A stretch of 64,000 nt of DNA from Paraconiothyrium sp. Pb-2020 (Eukaryota; Ascomycota; Dothideomycetes; Pleosporales; Didymosphaeriaceae): the NCBI GenBank assembly GCA_022419385.1, contig JAJUBI010000004.1, positions 4,383,286 through 4,447,285 on the forward strand, written 5' to 3'. The notes under the pieces were generated by a model. That model had not been told where the DNA came from and did no database searches. It was given only the letters and a program-made list of their open reading frames with translations. A program made the translations under genes and the position numbers. Positions 36,317-46,985 of the stretch are shown here, piece by piece; within the stretch, counting starts at the first letter, position 1, and each line of letters opens with the position of its first letter.

Positions 36317-36687
36317 TAAGACTGAGGTAGAGACTGTTGATCATTAAGGCTGAAGATTCGACATGCGCCTTATCCACATACTGATCTGCGCGAAGGTATC
36401 ATGTCTATATGCGTAATCTAAATGGCACATCTAATCAAAACGCCATTCACATGCAATTCGACCCAGAAGATATCGATATTAGCCTGGTCCGACAATCAAA
36501 AATTACCAGGTCCTGTGTACCAATCCTGCACAGTGTAACGAGCGTCGGTAGGCCCAAGCAAAAGGAGAGACGCTGGGTGCCGTATCCCCAGTCTAGAAAG
36601 AAGAATGACACACATGCTAGAGCCCGTGGCTCCCCGAATCGGGCGAGGAAAAGTCCACACCCATCTCCCGCATGAGCTCCTCATCAG
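36317..36687. other. Intergenic region between convergent genes
   Basis: 3' flanks of the membrane-protein gene (+) and the Pro/Ser-rich protein gene (-). If the latter uses the alternative 3' exon described in its entry, its coding end moves to 36617. Confidence 0.4.
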
Positions 36688-37983
36688 TCAAAGGGCTACC
36701 ATCATCAGACGAAGCAGGGCCAGCGCCTGCCACCCCGCTTTCGTCCCCCGGCGGTCCATCATCGCGCCTAGTTCGACAGTCAGTAGATGCCATCTGTACC
36801 ATCGTTGCTCACCATACCTCTCCTCACCCGTTCCACCATCTCTGCCACCCATCTTACCCAGCACCTCTTTAATATATCCACATCCCTCCAACGCTCTCCT
36901 CTCCTCCTCTCCCTCACCCCTCTCCTGCAACATCCGCTCCATCCGAACCAAATCCTTCAACATCTTCTGCGTGGGCGCGTCGTTGCCGACCAGCGCCTCA
37001 GGGCTCGGCGAACTGCTCTTCTCACGCGCCCTAAACCCTTCTCCCAGTAGCACCAAGCGCGGATCGATGTTGTCAGCCGCCGGTCTGGCGGAAGTCATGT
37101 TCAGCACGGCCATGGCTCCGATCTCGATGATCTTCTGGCTTGTGTTGCGTTGCTCGGCGTGCGACATGTGCACCATTCTGGGGCCGGTCAGTTGGATGTT
37201 TCCGGGGGTCAAGATGGGTCGATGATCGGGTGGTAGAGGCATGCCGGTTCCGGCAGGCATGCTGGTGGGCGGCCTTGTCTTTGTCTTGTTCGCAGCTCGG
37301 CCCTGCGAGGAGGGTGGTGTTTTGCTGTTGGGGGATTCTCTCGATGCAGGACGGGTATGGCGGGGCTCGCAGAGACGGACGAAAGTTGGGTTGGCGTTCG
37401 TCTGAGAGCGAGAGTGGGGATAAGGTGGTTGATGTAGGACGCCGGGAGGATACCCGTGGGGAGCTAGGTTTGGAAGACGCTCGACATCGTTTTGACTCCA
37501 TGAGCGGCGGTGGGCAGGGGGATGAGTCCGATTGAAGTTCTGGAGTGCGCTGGGATTGTAGCCCCTGTTGGCGTAGGTAGATGATCTGTATGGCAAGGGG
37601 CGCTCGCCTGTCTGATCGACCGCGTTGGGTGTATGAGGATGAGGTGGGTACTGTGTGGTTTCTCGGTTTAGCTCATCAGGAATGGGATAGCCATGAGCGT
37701 CGCGGTGGTCGAAGGTGTACTCGCCGAAATCGATCTGATGGGAGGGTAGATTCTCTGGTGTCGCTGTCCAGCTCTGGGTGCGAGAGTGGCTGGGTCCACT
37801 CCCATCGTGCAGTCCAAGACTCAAATCATACAGGACATTACCGTCAAACGTAGACGAGAAGGTCCGTGTATCTTCGCCATCAAAAAGCTCTCTGTGGCCC
37901 CCATAGAGTTCGTCATCATGCTCAATCGATGTCAAGTACACGTCCTGACCCGTGTCGGTGAACGGCGTGTTGGCCCGAGACAT
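36688..37983 (-). CDS. Unknown Pro/Ser/His-rich protein
   Basis: As an uninterrupted frame it codes 431 aa from the ATG at 37983. Residues 1-270 are low-complexity with many Pro, Ser and His. A more ordered segment follows (about 285-390): HAEQRNTSQKIIEIGAMAV, then DPRLVLLGEGFR and APTQKMLKDLVRMERMLQE, an amphipathic helix. The C-terminus is uncertain. An intron ending at 36727 (acceptor GGCAG) with a phase-1 donor upstream (GTAAGA or GTGAGC) would replace the last, oddly basic 35-50 residues with an acidic tail containing SSDDGSPLTDEELMREMG and ending at 36617. That tail looks more protein-like. The family is not recognised. Confidence 0.7.
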   Translation of the reverse strand: MSRANTPFTDTGQDVYLTSIEHDDELYGGHRELFDGEDTRTFSSTFDGNVLYDLSLGLHDGSGPSHSRTQSWTATPENLPSHQIDFGEYTFDHRDAHGYPIPDELNRETTQYPPHPHTPNAVDQTGERPLPYRSSTYANRGYNPSALQNFNRTHPPAHRRSWSQNDVERLPNLAPHGYPPGVLHQPPYPHSRSQTNANPTFVRLCEPRHTRPASRESPNSKTPPSSQGRAANKTKTRPPTSMPAGTGMPLPPDHRPILTPGNIQLTGPRMVHMSHAEQRNTSQKIIEIGAMAVLNMTSARPAADNIDPRLVLLGEGFRAREKSSSPSPEALVGNDAPTQKMLKDLVRMERMLQERGEGEEERRALEGCGYIKEVLGKMGGRDGGTGEERYGEQRWYRWHLLTVELGAMMDRRGTKAGWQALALLRLMMVAL

Positions 37984-39233
37984 ACTCAACACTCCCTTAT
38001 GCCGAATGGACCGGAAATAGAAAATATAGGCCGAGATAAGGTTTGTGTCACGGAATCGTGCGTGATCGTGTCAGCAGGTTACACAGAACAAGGGGAAGGT
38101 GCGTGTGATTCCTCAGATATAGGCCAGAACTCAGCTCGGCATGGTCTGGGCTGAGACATAGTGTTTGGTTGTGCTGGCGACGAGACACCACTGACGGATC
38201 CGGCAAACAGCAAGCTCCTTGAAAAAAGCGGGAAACAGATGCGACGGCTTGTTGATTCGACCTTGTTCTGGCATGCTGTGATGTTTGAGTCTGTCCTTGG
38301 ATGGTGGTGGTGGTGAGTTGAGACAGCTGCGACTCGCACAGGTCTGATTTGCTTGTCAAGACTCGTTAGACGGGAGAGTTTGTTTCGACACATGCGTACT
38401 GCTTCGAACACATATAGTCAAACAAGGCTAGGGAGGAACAATAGAGTTTGTTTCCTCGGAGTCCTTCTGTGGGCGGTAAAACGAGCAAAGAGCTACACAT
38501 TGCGTAAGGCAAAACTTCGCTATTTTGAATCATCCACATCAAAGACTCGAGATTCAAAGAATAGTCACGAAAGCTAAAAGATCCAAGTATGAGCATTTTT
38601 TTACTCTTGACTACGTATGGGTGTCTTGCCCGAAAGGTCGAAGCCGAATGGCAACATACTCGTACACACTCTATAGCCCATCTCCTTGCAAGTTCAATAG
38701 AGGAAGGAAAGGAGGATAGACTAGAAGTCACATAACGCCAGAGAGCGCCAACAGAGTGATTAGATAATTGTGTTCATGACTTCATCTCGTCGTGAGTACG
38801 CCATGCCAGCCCGAAAGAAAAACACCACGCCCGCAATGCAAGAAAATATAGATGGACAGGAACATTGGCAGAGAACCTAGGTGCTGATGACGGAGCGTCG
38901 ATCAGAAGCTCGCACACGCATTGCCAGATATGATATCGGAGGTAGAACGGCCGTGGTAATGACTAGACCGGAAACCCATAAACGCCATGAGTAGCCGATG
39001 GAAACGAGGGGGTTGATGACTTGACCGAATGTTCTAAGGGGTTGCCAAAACGCCGTGAATCGTGAAACAATAGGCAAGAATGGAGGAACTGTCGTTGATG
39101 CTGTTCGGGGTTTTTAAGCTGGGACGGCCCATATAGCAGTGAAGGGGAAAGGCAGGGCTGTCTTTGAATGACATGTCCGTACCTAGAGCCTTTTGTCAGA
39201 AAGAGCATAGCAATAGCCGCGGGGCTACTGTAT
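37984..39233. other. Intergenic region, 1.25 kb
   Basis: Promoter of the preceding minus-strand gene and 3' flank of the cyclin gene. No coding frame or RNA gene is supported. Confidence 0.5.
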
Positions 39234-41237
39234 TCACTTTCGTCTCCAATTCTGGCTATGGCTGGCAAGGCTGTCCCTAGACACGAAAGGAAGCTGGAAA
39301 CCCTTGTTGAGCTCTGTACCGACAAAGATGGAGGCGCGCTTGTATCGCTTGTCCGTGTACTTATCGTAGACGGCGGGGTGATGCTTCTGTGGGTTCTCGC
39401 AGCACTCGACCATGACAGACAACAACGAGCGAAGCTGATGTAAGGTGTACCCGGAATAATGGACGTGAGCTTGCGACTGGGGGTACGTTAGCAAATGGGT
39501 CAACATGTCTCATATGTGAAGACTTACCCAGTCACCCTTCTTCAACATGAAACGGGCCAAGCAGTGAGCACCAGCTGCAAGGAAGCTCGGAGTGCATCCA
39601 ACAAATCGCTCATCCATTATGGTAATCTCGAGGAAGTATTTGGCAAGAGTACGGGTCTCCACGTCGTAGTCGTCAGCCTTGCTCACTCGTCGGAGGAAGC
39701 TCATTGGCCCCGGCCAGCCCAGCTCGAATTGAAGCATACTGAGCATGAATCGCTCAGCTTTGAGCACTTCGTCAATGGTGTAGGCGCCATCAACCATATA
39801 CACAATCTCTTGTACCGAAGGGCAGTTGATCTCTTCGTACTTCGCGGCAAGGAAGAGGGCAGTCGCTCCGACTAGTTGTAGTTTGCCTAGAGAGACAACC
39901 TTTGCGGAAAGGAAGCGGTCTACGTAATTGACGGCGAGGAACAAGGTCTCTGGGAGGAGTGTGAAGCGATTGTGAACTTGCACCAGCCAGTCCATGAGGA
40001 CTGAACGCATCGACCATTGAATCTCGGCCTGCAGATCCATGTACTGAGCATTCGGCTTCATACGCTCCTCGAGAGAATGCATGTATTCGAAGATCTCGTC
40101 GCCATATTCGGCAACCATGGACGTATCCCATTGCTCGTCTTCAATGTCATCTTGAGTCTTATTGGCTTCGACGAATAGCTTAGCAGCTTCCAATTCGCGC
40201 TTTGATTTGGCTGTGATGCGAGGAGCTAGAACGAGGGTGACACCTCCAGTTGTGTTGTCGCGGCCAGAGGGAAGGGACCTTCCGGTGGTGTAGCCGTCGG
40301 CATCATAGTATTCTTCGTCCTCTTCGTCCCAGTACTCTTCCTCGTTGGGAGCCTGCAGCTTGGCGAGCTCATCGTTGCGCTCTCGCTCCAGGACAAGGGC
40401 TTTCTCCTCTAAAGCATCAACATACTCGTATCTCTCTTGGACTTCGACGTGAGCGTGAGCATGTCGCGTCTCCCTCTCGACCTTTGCCTTGTGCACATCG
40501 ACGAGTACCTGGCTGTCAACAGGCGCGGTTTCGTGTTGTTTCCGCGCAGCCGTGTTCTCTCTTGTGACTGGCTGAAGTGGCGCCTGTTCGACGCGGACAG
40601 TGTCATGTAGAAGCTCGGTAACGGGCTTAGTCGTAGCAACCTCGGGGGCTGGGTCTACGTGTGTTTCCCGGAAGACAGTGGTCGCCTTCTTGAGCAACGC
40701 CTTGCGGTTTTGTGTTGGTTCGATTACGGCGGGCTTGGTTGAGAGGACCGCTGCAGGCTCTGAGGCAACGGTGGCATTGGTCTTCGTGTTCAGAGGACGT
40801 TGCGCTGGTCGTAACAACGCGTTCGGCTTGGTGAGTTCCTTTGCGGAGACGATAGCCGTGTCCTTAGGGACTGCATTTTCTTTTGATTTGCCGACGTGGA
40901 TGTCGTCCTTGGCCACTTGTCGTGTCACGTTGCTGACATCGGCGAAGACAGCACGCTTGGCTCCTTGGGCTTTCATTGCTGCGACGTTGACCAATGTGGA
41001 TAGTGCTGGCGTCGATTTATTGCGCTGATGAATGGTCTTGCCTAGAGGAAGCTGAGGTTGGGCATTCTCATCGCGGATGCGAAGGCTCCTTAACGGACGT
41101 TGAGGCTGAACGATGTTAGCGACGACAAACGCTTAGACCACGCGACGGTGAAGAGCGCAAACAGCGCGCACAGCGCGAGATGGGGGACAACAGAGTGAAC
41201 GAGGGTATTTTCGCGTCGAACGTACCTTGGCATCCAT
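39234..41237 (-). CDS. nimE: G2/mitotic-specific B-type cyclin
   Basis: Three exons on the minus strand: 41237-41226 (MDAK), 41105-39528 and 39476-39234, with introns of 120 and 51 nt, all phase 0; 610 aa. The first join gives MDAKPQRPLRSLRIRDENA. Residues 1-320 are a disordered regulatory arm with a D-box-like RAVFADVSN (55-63) and a KEN box (79-81). The N-terminal cyclin box starts about 335 and holds MRSVLMDWLVQVH (370-382) and LAAKYEEI. The C-terminal cyclin fold follows from about 465 and is completed by the last exon (YKRASIFV). It activates Cdk1 for mitotic entry and is destroyed through APC/C. The long arm makes it longer than Aspergillus NimE. Confidence 0.95.
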
Positions 41238-43900
41238 GGTGATGTTCTCAAGGCGATTGGTACCGATACTCGACCGGTGCTGGCTGCGATGACAGGAAAG
41301 GAGCTCTGGAAGGAGCTCAGAAAGGGGTTGGTCGGCCGCAACAAAGAGACAATGGTCGTGAGTAAAACAGTTAAGAGTCCATCTATGGAAAGTTAATTCG
41401 GCGACAATGAGATACACGAGATTGGCTTCGGACACAACGAGGTGGGTGTGGGTGTGTAGCTTTAAAGGCCAAACACCGACTTTTGTTTACAGACAAAAAC
41501 AGCTTGAGCGCGATCCGCGCTAGTTCCCAGAGGCAGGGATGCGGCAAGCTAGGCTGTTTCCGCCATCGCCTCGGCAACGGGCCATCCTGGCTGCCGGCAC
41601 TGCGTCATCTGTCGCGTCAACCAACAAAGCAGCAAAGCATGCCTTTTGCGTGCGCACCACGCTACAGCAGCTGCACCAGCTCAATAAGTTATCGTGGATA
41701 TGCTAACACACCTAGGGCCATTTCTTATACGTTTTGAATGTTTGCGATGTTGCGGCGCAAAGATATGGGCATCTCAAGTTAGGTCTCGTGACGACGCGGC
41801 AAGAGCGACCGAGAGACGCGTCCAGCGCGGCCTCGAACGCCAAGTCACGTGAGACGTCGTCACTCACGACTCACCTTCCCAGTGCTCCTCCGGTGCTTCA
41901 GATGGGACGAAAGGCGCGCAGAACTATTCGCGAACACCTTGCGACGCTGTTGCGCATCCCCCGCCGGCGTCGCAGGTCCCATGGCTCCTCCCGCTGCGTC
42001 GTCGGCCTGGCGCCTCCCAACGAATCAATTAAACGCACTGCCACCCGTTCCAAACCTCCCGCCTGGACTTGCGCCGCGCTGGGCTGCTGATGTCGCCGCA
42101 TGGCCTCGAGCAGCGTGACGCTGTCCTGTGCTGGAGAGTCTAGCTGCTGCGCGGAGGTTGGCAGCCCATCCGCCGTCTGCTCGTGCCAATGGCGTCTTTG
42201 TCTTCACCGACAAGACCCGACGCCAGCTCAGTCAGTTATCATGGGCCGGCGAAACCCCACACAAAAGCTCGCGCGAACGGCGGGAGAGCGAGTTCTGCCG
42301 ATCCACCTCACCGTTCCCGCTTTGGCCGGCTAACACGCTGCTAAATGCGCAGGTGCTGGAGCGGCGAGAGTGTGCCATCGATGTGATTGCGCCCGCGGCT
42401 CGGTCGTCATTATGCAGGGTCGCATCCTGTCAAGCGAACCGCCCGCCAGCGCACCTACATCAGACTCTCAAACAGGAGCCAGAAGCCATGTCGGGATGGC
42501 GCTGCTCACCTCATAAACTAGTTCCACAGCGGGGTGCGAGGGCTTGCCTGAGAACGGCGTTTGCATCTGGCGTAACACGGAGTTCAACAGACGCCGCAGT
42601 CCCTGCTGCCAACGAATCCAACCGCTACCAACCTGAGGGGAATCGGCGCTGAAGAGCACCTGAGTGAAGCCTTTCCTACTGTCCATCAATGTCTCCTCGA
42701 GGTACTCGCTGCCGTCAAAGTGAATGCGCCGGGCAGCCCATTGGCCAACCCGAGCGCAATGAGGCGGTTATGCCAGGACCCAATCCGTCCTGATTATTAG
42801 TGGTTTGCGCGCTGCGGCATGCATTCGTAGCCACTCTCTGGCGCCTAACCCGCACCCCGGGAGCAGACCTGTATCAAGCCCGGGTAGCAAGTGCGAGAAG
42901 ACCTTCGTTGTGTACATGCATGTGTTGTGTCAGTCGCCGTACCATCCCGAATCAGATGACTGTCGTCGCGCAAGCAGGCTTGCCAGAGGCCGCGCGCATG
43001 CGTCCCTGGAAGCGCTCAACACAGCGGCTTTGCGTTTAATTCCTTTAGCACTGCTTCTAAAAGTGTATGCGATCCAGATTCTAGCATTTGCGCTCGACGA
43101 GACTCTGTTTGGCGCTCTGGGGTGGCTGCACTTTAGGTCCGCGTTCCGTGTGTGGTCTGTGACAAGCGAACAGACATCATCCAGAACCCTTCTCCTCTCT
43201 CGGAGTCTCTCCCACTTCACATCAACTTCAGCGGTAAGCTCCCACGACTTGTGAATGATGCATAGGAACCTGTCATCGCATCTTCCTGCTGCTCAATTCA
43301 CGATTCTGCGCATGCCCGCATACTGACATCTCCTGCCGACCAGCACTCAAGCGGCGGTCTACGGAACGAAACCAACCCAACTCTTCTGCCCATCTGGCTC
43401 GCGCAACATTCGTAACTGTAAGTTTCCTTTCTCTAGACCTTTGCGACCGCATTCGCCGTTTCTTGTGCCCCTGAGGGCAGCGTAGGTGCCAGGCGAGTGC
43501 TTCGGCGCTGTCTTTGCCTCGCTCCCTGCAACCTGGGCGGTGACGAGGACCAGCAGCAGCCACTCCGTTTTAGCCCTCCATGCCGACTAACCAGACCACA
43601 ATCCACCTCATCAGCCATATTGAAGCACCACATGCTGACTGCCATCACTCCAGGTCCATCACCGGTCCCCTTTCCGATCGTCCGAGCCTTTGCGACACCG
43701 GCTGGGTCGGTCCAGCACTCTACCATCGCATCTCATACTTGTCGCACAGCGTTCGACATCATAGCCACGAGCTTTAAACCACACTCTCAGTGTTCGATAA
43801 CTGGAATCCGGGCTGTCGTCGCTCGTCTTATACGCTGCTGTTCGAGGGTCTCAGAGTGGACCCACCGGACAAGTGCACAGTAACGGCACCAGAGCACATC
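41238..43900. promoter_or_regulatory. 2.7 kb divergent upstream region, cyclin B / Zn2Cys6 protein
   Basis: This is the longest gene-free tract besides the one at the left end. It separates two genes transcribed away from each other, so it should hold both promoters and leaders. Open frames inside are short and unlike proteins. A pyrimidine-rich stretch at about 43180-43560 probably belongs to the leader of the Zn2Cys6 gene. No tRNA or repeat is apparent. Confidence 0.45.
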
Positions 43901-45867
43901 ATGAATCCACACGGCAGCGACACGGCTATGATGGACATATATCCAAGCACGGAAACGGGTTCGGCGCATGATTCGTTGTCCCCGACCAAGTCACCACAGC
44001 CGAAGCAAGTCTCCTTCGAGTTGCTGCTTTTGCCTCAGTCCCCGCAGCACAAAGCACGTCTACCTATGCGTGTGAACATCTACCCGCACGATACGACTGA
44101 TAGTATCATCACAACAGTCAAGAACTTCTATGGGCTCTACGAGCGCAAAGGGGTTGTCTTCGAGGATCGCCTTGGTAATACCCTGATTGCTCGCTATGAA
44201 AACTTCGCACACAACATGGTTGTCTACGTGCGCGTCACTGCAGAGGATCCTGAAATCGAGGAGTATCAGTCTGTTTCGCATCACTCCATGTCTCCTCGCC
44301 GCCCGAGACTGGACGAAGCGTTCCAGATGCTCCCTCCCAGTCTCGCTAGGCACATGCGGCAAAGCGAGTCGCCTCAGCCAGGCCGCGGCCGACGCAGTGC
44401 TTCCACAATCTCTGCTAGCAAGCGTGCTCGCGCTGCTGCGAAGAGCCGCGGCCCTAGCTCTCATAGAAGCTTCGCTGATGCTAATGGCGATGCCAATGGC
44501 TACAGTGACAGCGAAAATGGCGACGCATCCGTGAGCTCACGCCGCTCTAGAAAGGAACAAGTAGCCAGCGCTGAGATCAGTGTTGACAACATTGTTGAGG
44601 GCGGCCGTCGCAAACGAGCCAAATTCGACAGCTCTGTGAGTACACCTTATACATGCTGCCATGCTGGAAATAGAACTGACATGCCGCCTCCCTCAAGGAG
44701 CTTCCCCTTTTCGTTCCTCCTCAGGTGCCTATGACCGCGTCCCTCTCCTCAGTTTCGCCTCAGCGACGTATCAGCGGCAACAATGCGGGATCACCATACG
44801 CTATGAGTAACCAGCAGACGTTCGCATTCTCATATCCTCTAGCATCACCGCAAAGCTATGGCCAGGGTGACACCACATACATGCATGGGCTGGCTACTCC
44901 CTACTCTACCTCGAGCGCGCATGTGCAAGGTTACCGATCGCGCACCCGCGGTACAACACAAGGAGGGCCCTATCGGCAGTCTGGTGCACCGGGAGGCATC
45001 TTACCTACCCCTGACCCTACACTCGGTAGCGCCAGTGTCATTTCAGATGAAGATGTTGCTCGTCAGCTGATGCGCCTGGGCGATGCGTCAAACTTCTCCA
45101 CGCACGGACGGACTTCTACATCGACGCTTGATGACGCCCTAAGCGGCAAAGCAGAGGTTGCATCCTCAAGCGAAGAGAGCGATGATGGCAGTGAAGATGA
45201 GCAGGAACTCCCACCGCTCCCTTTCAATATTGGAAATGTTGGACGCACCAATGGCTTGATTGGAGAGCCTATCATCCGTGGATATGAAAGTGCCGACAGC
45301 AGCGGTGAGGACTACGACGACAACAGGGATGATTCCTTCAAGGGCGAAAGCGATGAGATCATACCGGATGGACATCATGATCATCATCAGCTTCACGTGG
45401 TCAAGGCTCGCGGTTCTGTCTCAAGCAAGTCTGGTCACCCCGGCAAGCCTCGCGCTCTTTCCAAGCCGAAGAGCAAGGTCGCAAAGGCGCCCATGTCTCC
45501 AACATCCCTTCCCTCTCAATCACGCAAGACATCGAGCGCCTCTACCAATGGTCAGCCGCCACTTGGGCTTGACGAGGAGGATTTGTCATCGAAGCCTCGC
45601 TGCCAGCGATGCCGCAAGAGCAAGAAAGGTTGCGATCGGCAGCGACCTTGCGGACGTTGCAAGGACGCAGGCATTGGAATCGAAGGTTGCGTCAGCGAGG
45701 ACGAAGGCAACGGCCGCAAAGGACGTTACGGACGTCACATGGGCGTTCCGGTCAAGAAGCCTATGGACCCTCCTTCGTTTCACGACCACGTCCATGCGCC
45801 AATGGCTGCGAGCAACTTCCTCCTAGACAGCAGCATAAGCGACAAGAACAAGAAGAGGAAGCGGTAA
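43901..45867 (+). CDS. Zn2Cys6 binuclear-cluster protein with N-terminal ubiquitin-like region
   Basis: Two exons, 43901-44635 and 44725-45867 (89-nt phase-0 intron), giving 625 aa. Residues about 37-112 form a compact ubiquitin-like/PB1-like beta region (VSFELLLLPQ, VVFEDRLGNTLIARYEN, VVYVRV). A Ser/Arg-rich nuclear-type segment follows (KRARAAAK, RRKRAKFD). The Zn2Cys6 cluster is near the C-terminus: Cys538, 541, 548, 554, 557 and 567, spacing C-x2-C-x6-C-x5-C-x2-C-x9-C. It is followed by a basic tail (KNKKRKR). Fungal Zn2Cys6 domains are usually N-terminal, so the order is unusual, and no fungal-specific middle homology region was seen. It is probably a nuclear transcriptional regulator; targets are unknown. 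Confidence 0.9.
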
Positions 45868-46985
45868 CATCTTGCGAACTACCGAACCCAGACGAGGCAC
45901 TGCCCCACCGTCACCGTGTTATCTTGCTTGTTGCTTTTCGCCGGCGCACATTCAACTGCTTTGCCAAGCGTAGCCGTGTTTTGGAGATGACCTTTACGAC
46001 GTCTGGATGATTTTCCTATGTTATCAATTACCGGAGTCAGTGTTCGCGCTTGTTCAGTTGTCGCTTTTGAACTTATTGAGCGCACACCACTTTGGATAGC
46101 GCTGTAGGGAGGCCATCTCCGTTGCGCTCCTTTTTTATCCCAAAATATTTTGGCGGTCGCCAATTGATGCGACGTCGTGCAGAAGACTGTACAGGGAAGA
46201 AGAGGGTGGTGGTTTCAAATTGTCTCTGCTGTTTAGGCTCATCGGCGGGCGGTGGACTGGGTATTGTGGTGCAAATTAGAATGGGGGATGGGGTATATGG
46301 GGAATATGGGGAATATGGAGGCGGGTCGGTCACTCTCTATCTCTTATGTCGGTTCTATTGCTTTTCTTCTATGGATGTTTGGTACAGTAGCGATCTTTAG
46401 TTTACGACATTGAATGACAATACTACTGCAAAGGTGTCTCAGCTGGCTGGGGCAGACTCTGGGCTGGTCTCGCGTGAAGTTCGCTAATGACAGATGACAG
46501 CCGACCCCGGCAAGGCTGCAGGACAAGAACCATTTCGCAGTACCACCCGGTCGGTCCCCTCAACAGAATCCACCACGCGACTGGTATCTCGAGTCTCAAT
46601 TAAAATTGCGTTTACTTTTCAGTGGCACTCTTTGCGTCAATGTTGACTCCGGATCTATTTCCGGACGCTATCGGCCCAGCCACAAGTGCCCCGCCGCCCC
46701 GCCTTTAGGTCGTCGAACCAGGCGCGCCGTGCCTGGTGACGCTAAACCTTAAATCGGGTGTCGTGGCTGTGTTCCAGCGAGGATCTCACAGGGCCTGGGA
46801 TCCTCCCGTCGTATTACAGTCTGAGTCCCACCAGGCTGCCCTGTGCTGTGACGACGTTAATGAACATGTCAGGCTGTGCCCCGAACCGCGTGGGGTCCCT
46901 TTTCGCGCTCTTACTCCCACTCCACGCAGCCTGTCCTCGCTCCGGACCCTAAGATTCCACGCGCTTGGACGGCCAGTCCCTCGCT
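45868..46985. other. Intergenic region, 1.1 kb
   Basis: 3' flank of the Zn2Cys6 gene and promoter of the transglutaminase-fold gene. A small purine-rich tandem (GGGGAATAT repeated) lies near 46293-46320. No gene is supported. Confidence 0.5.
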
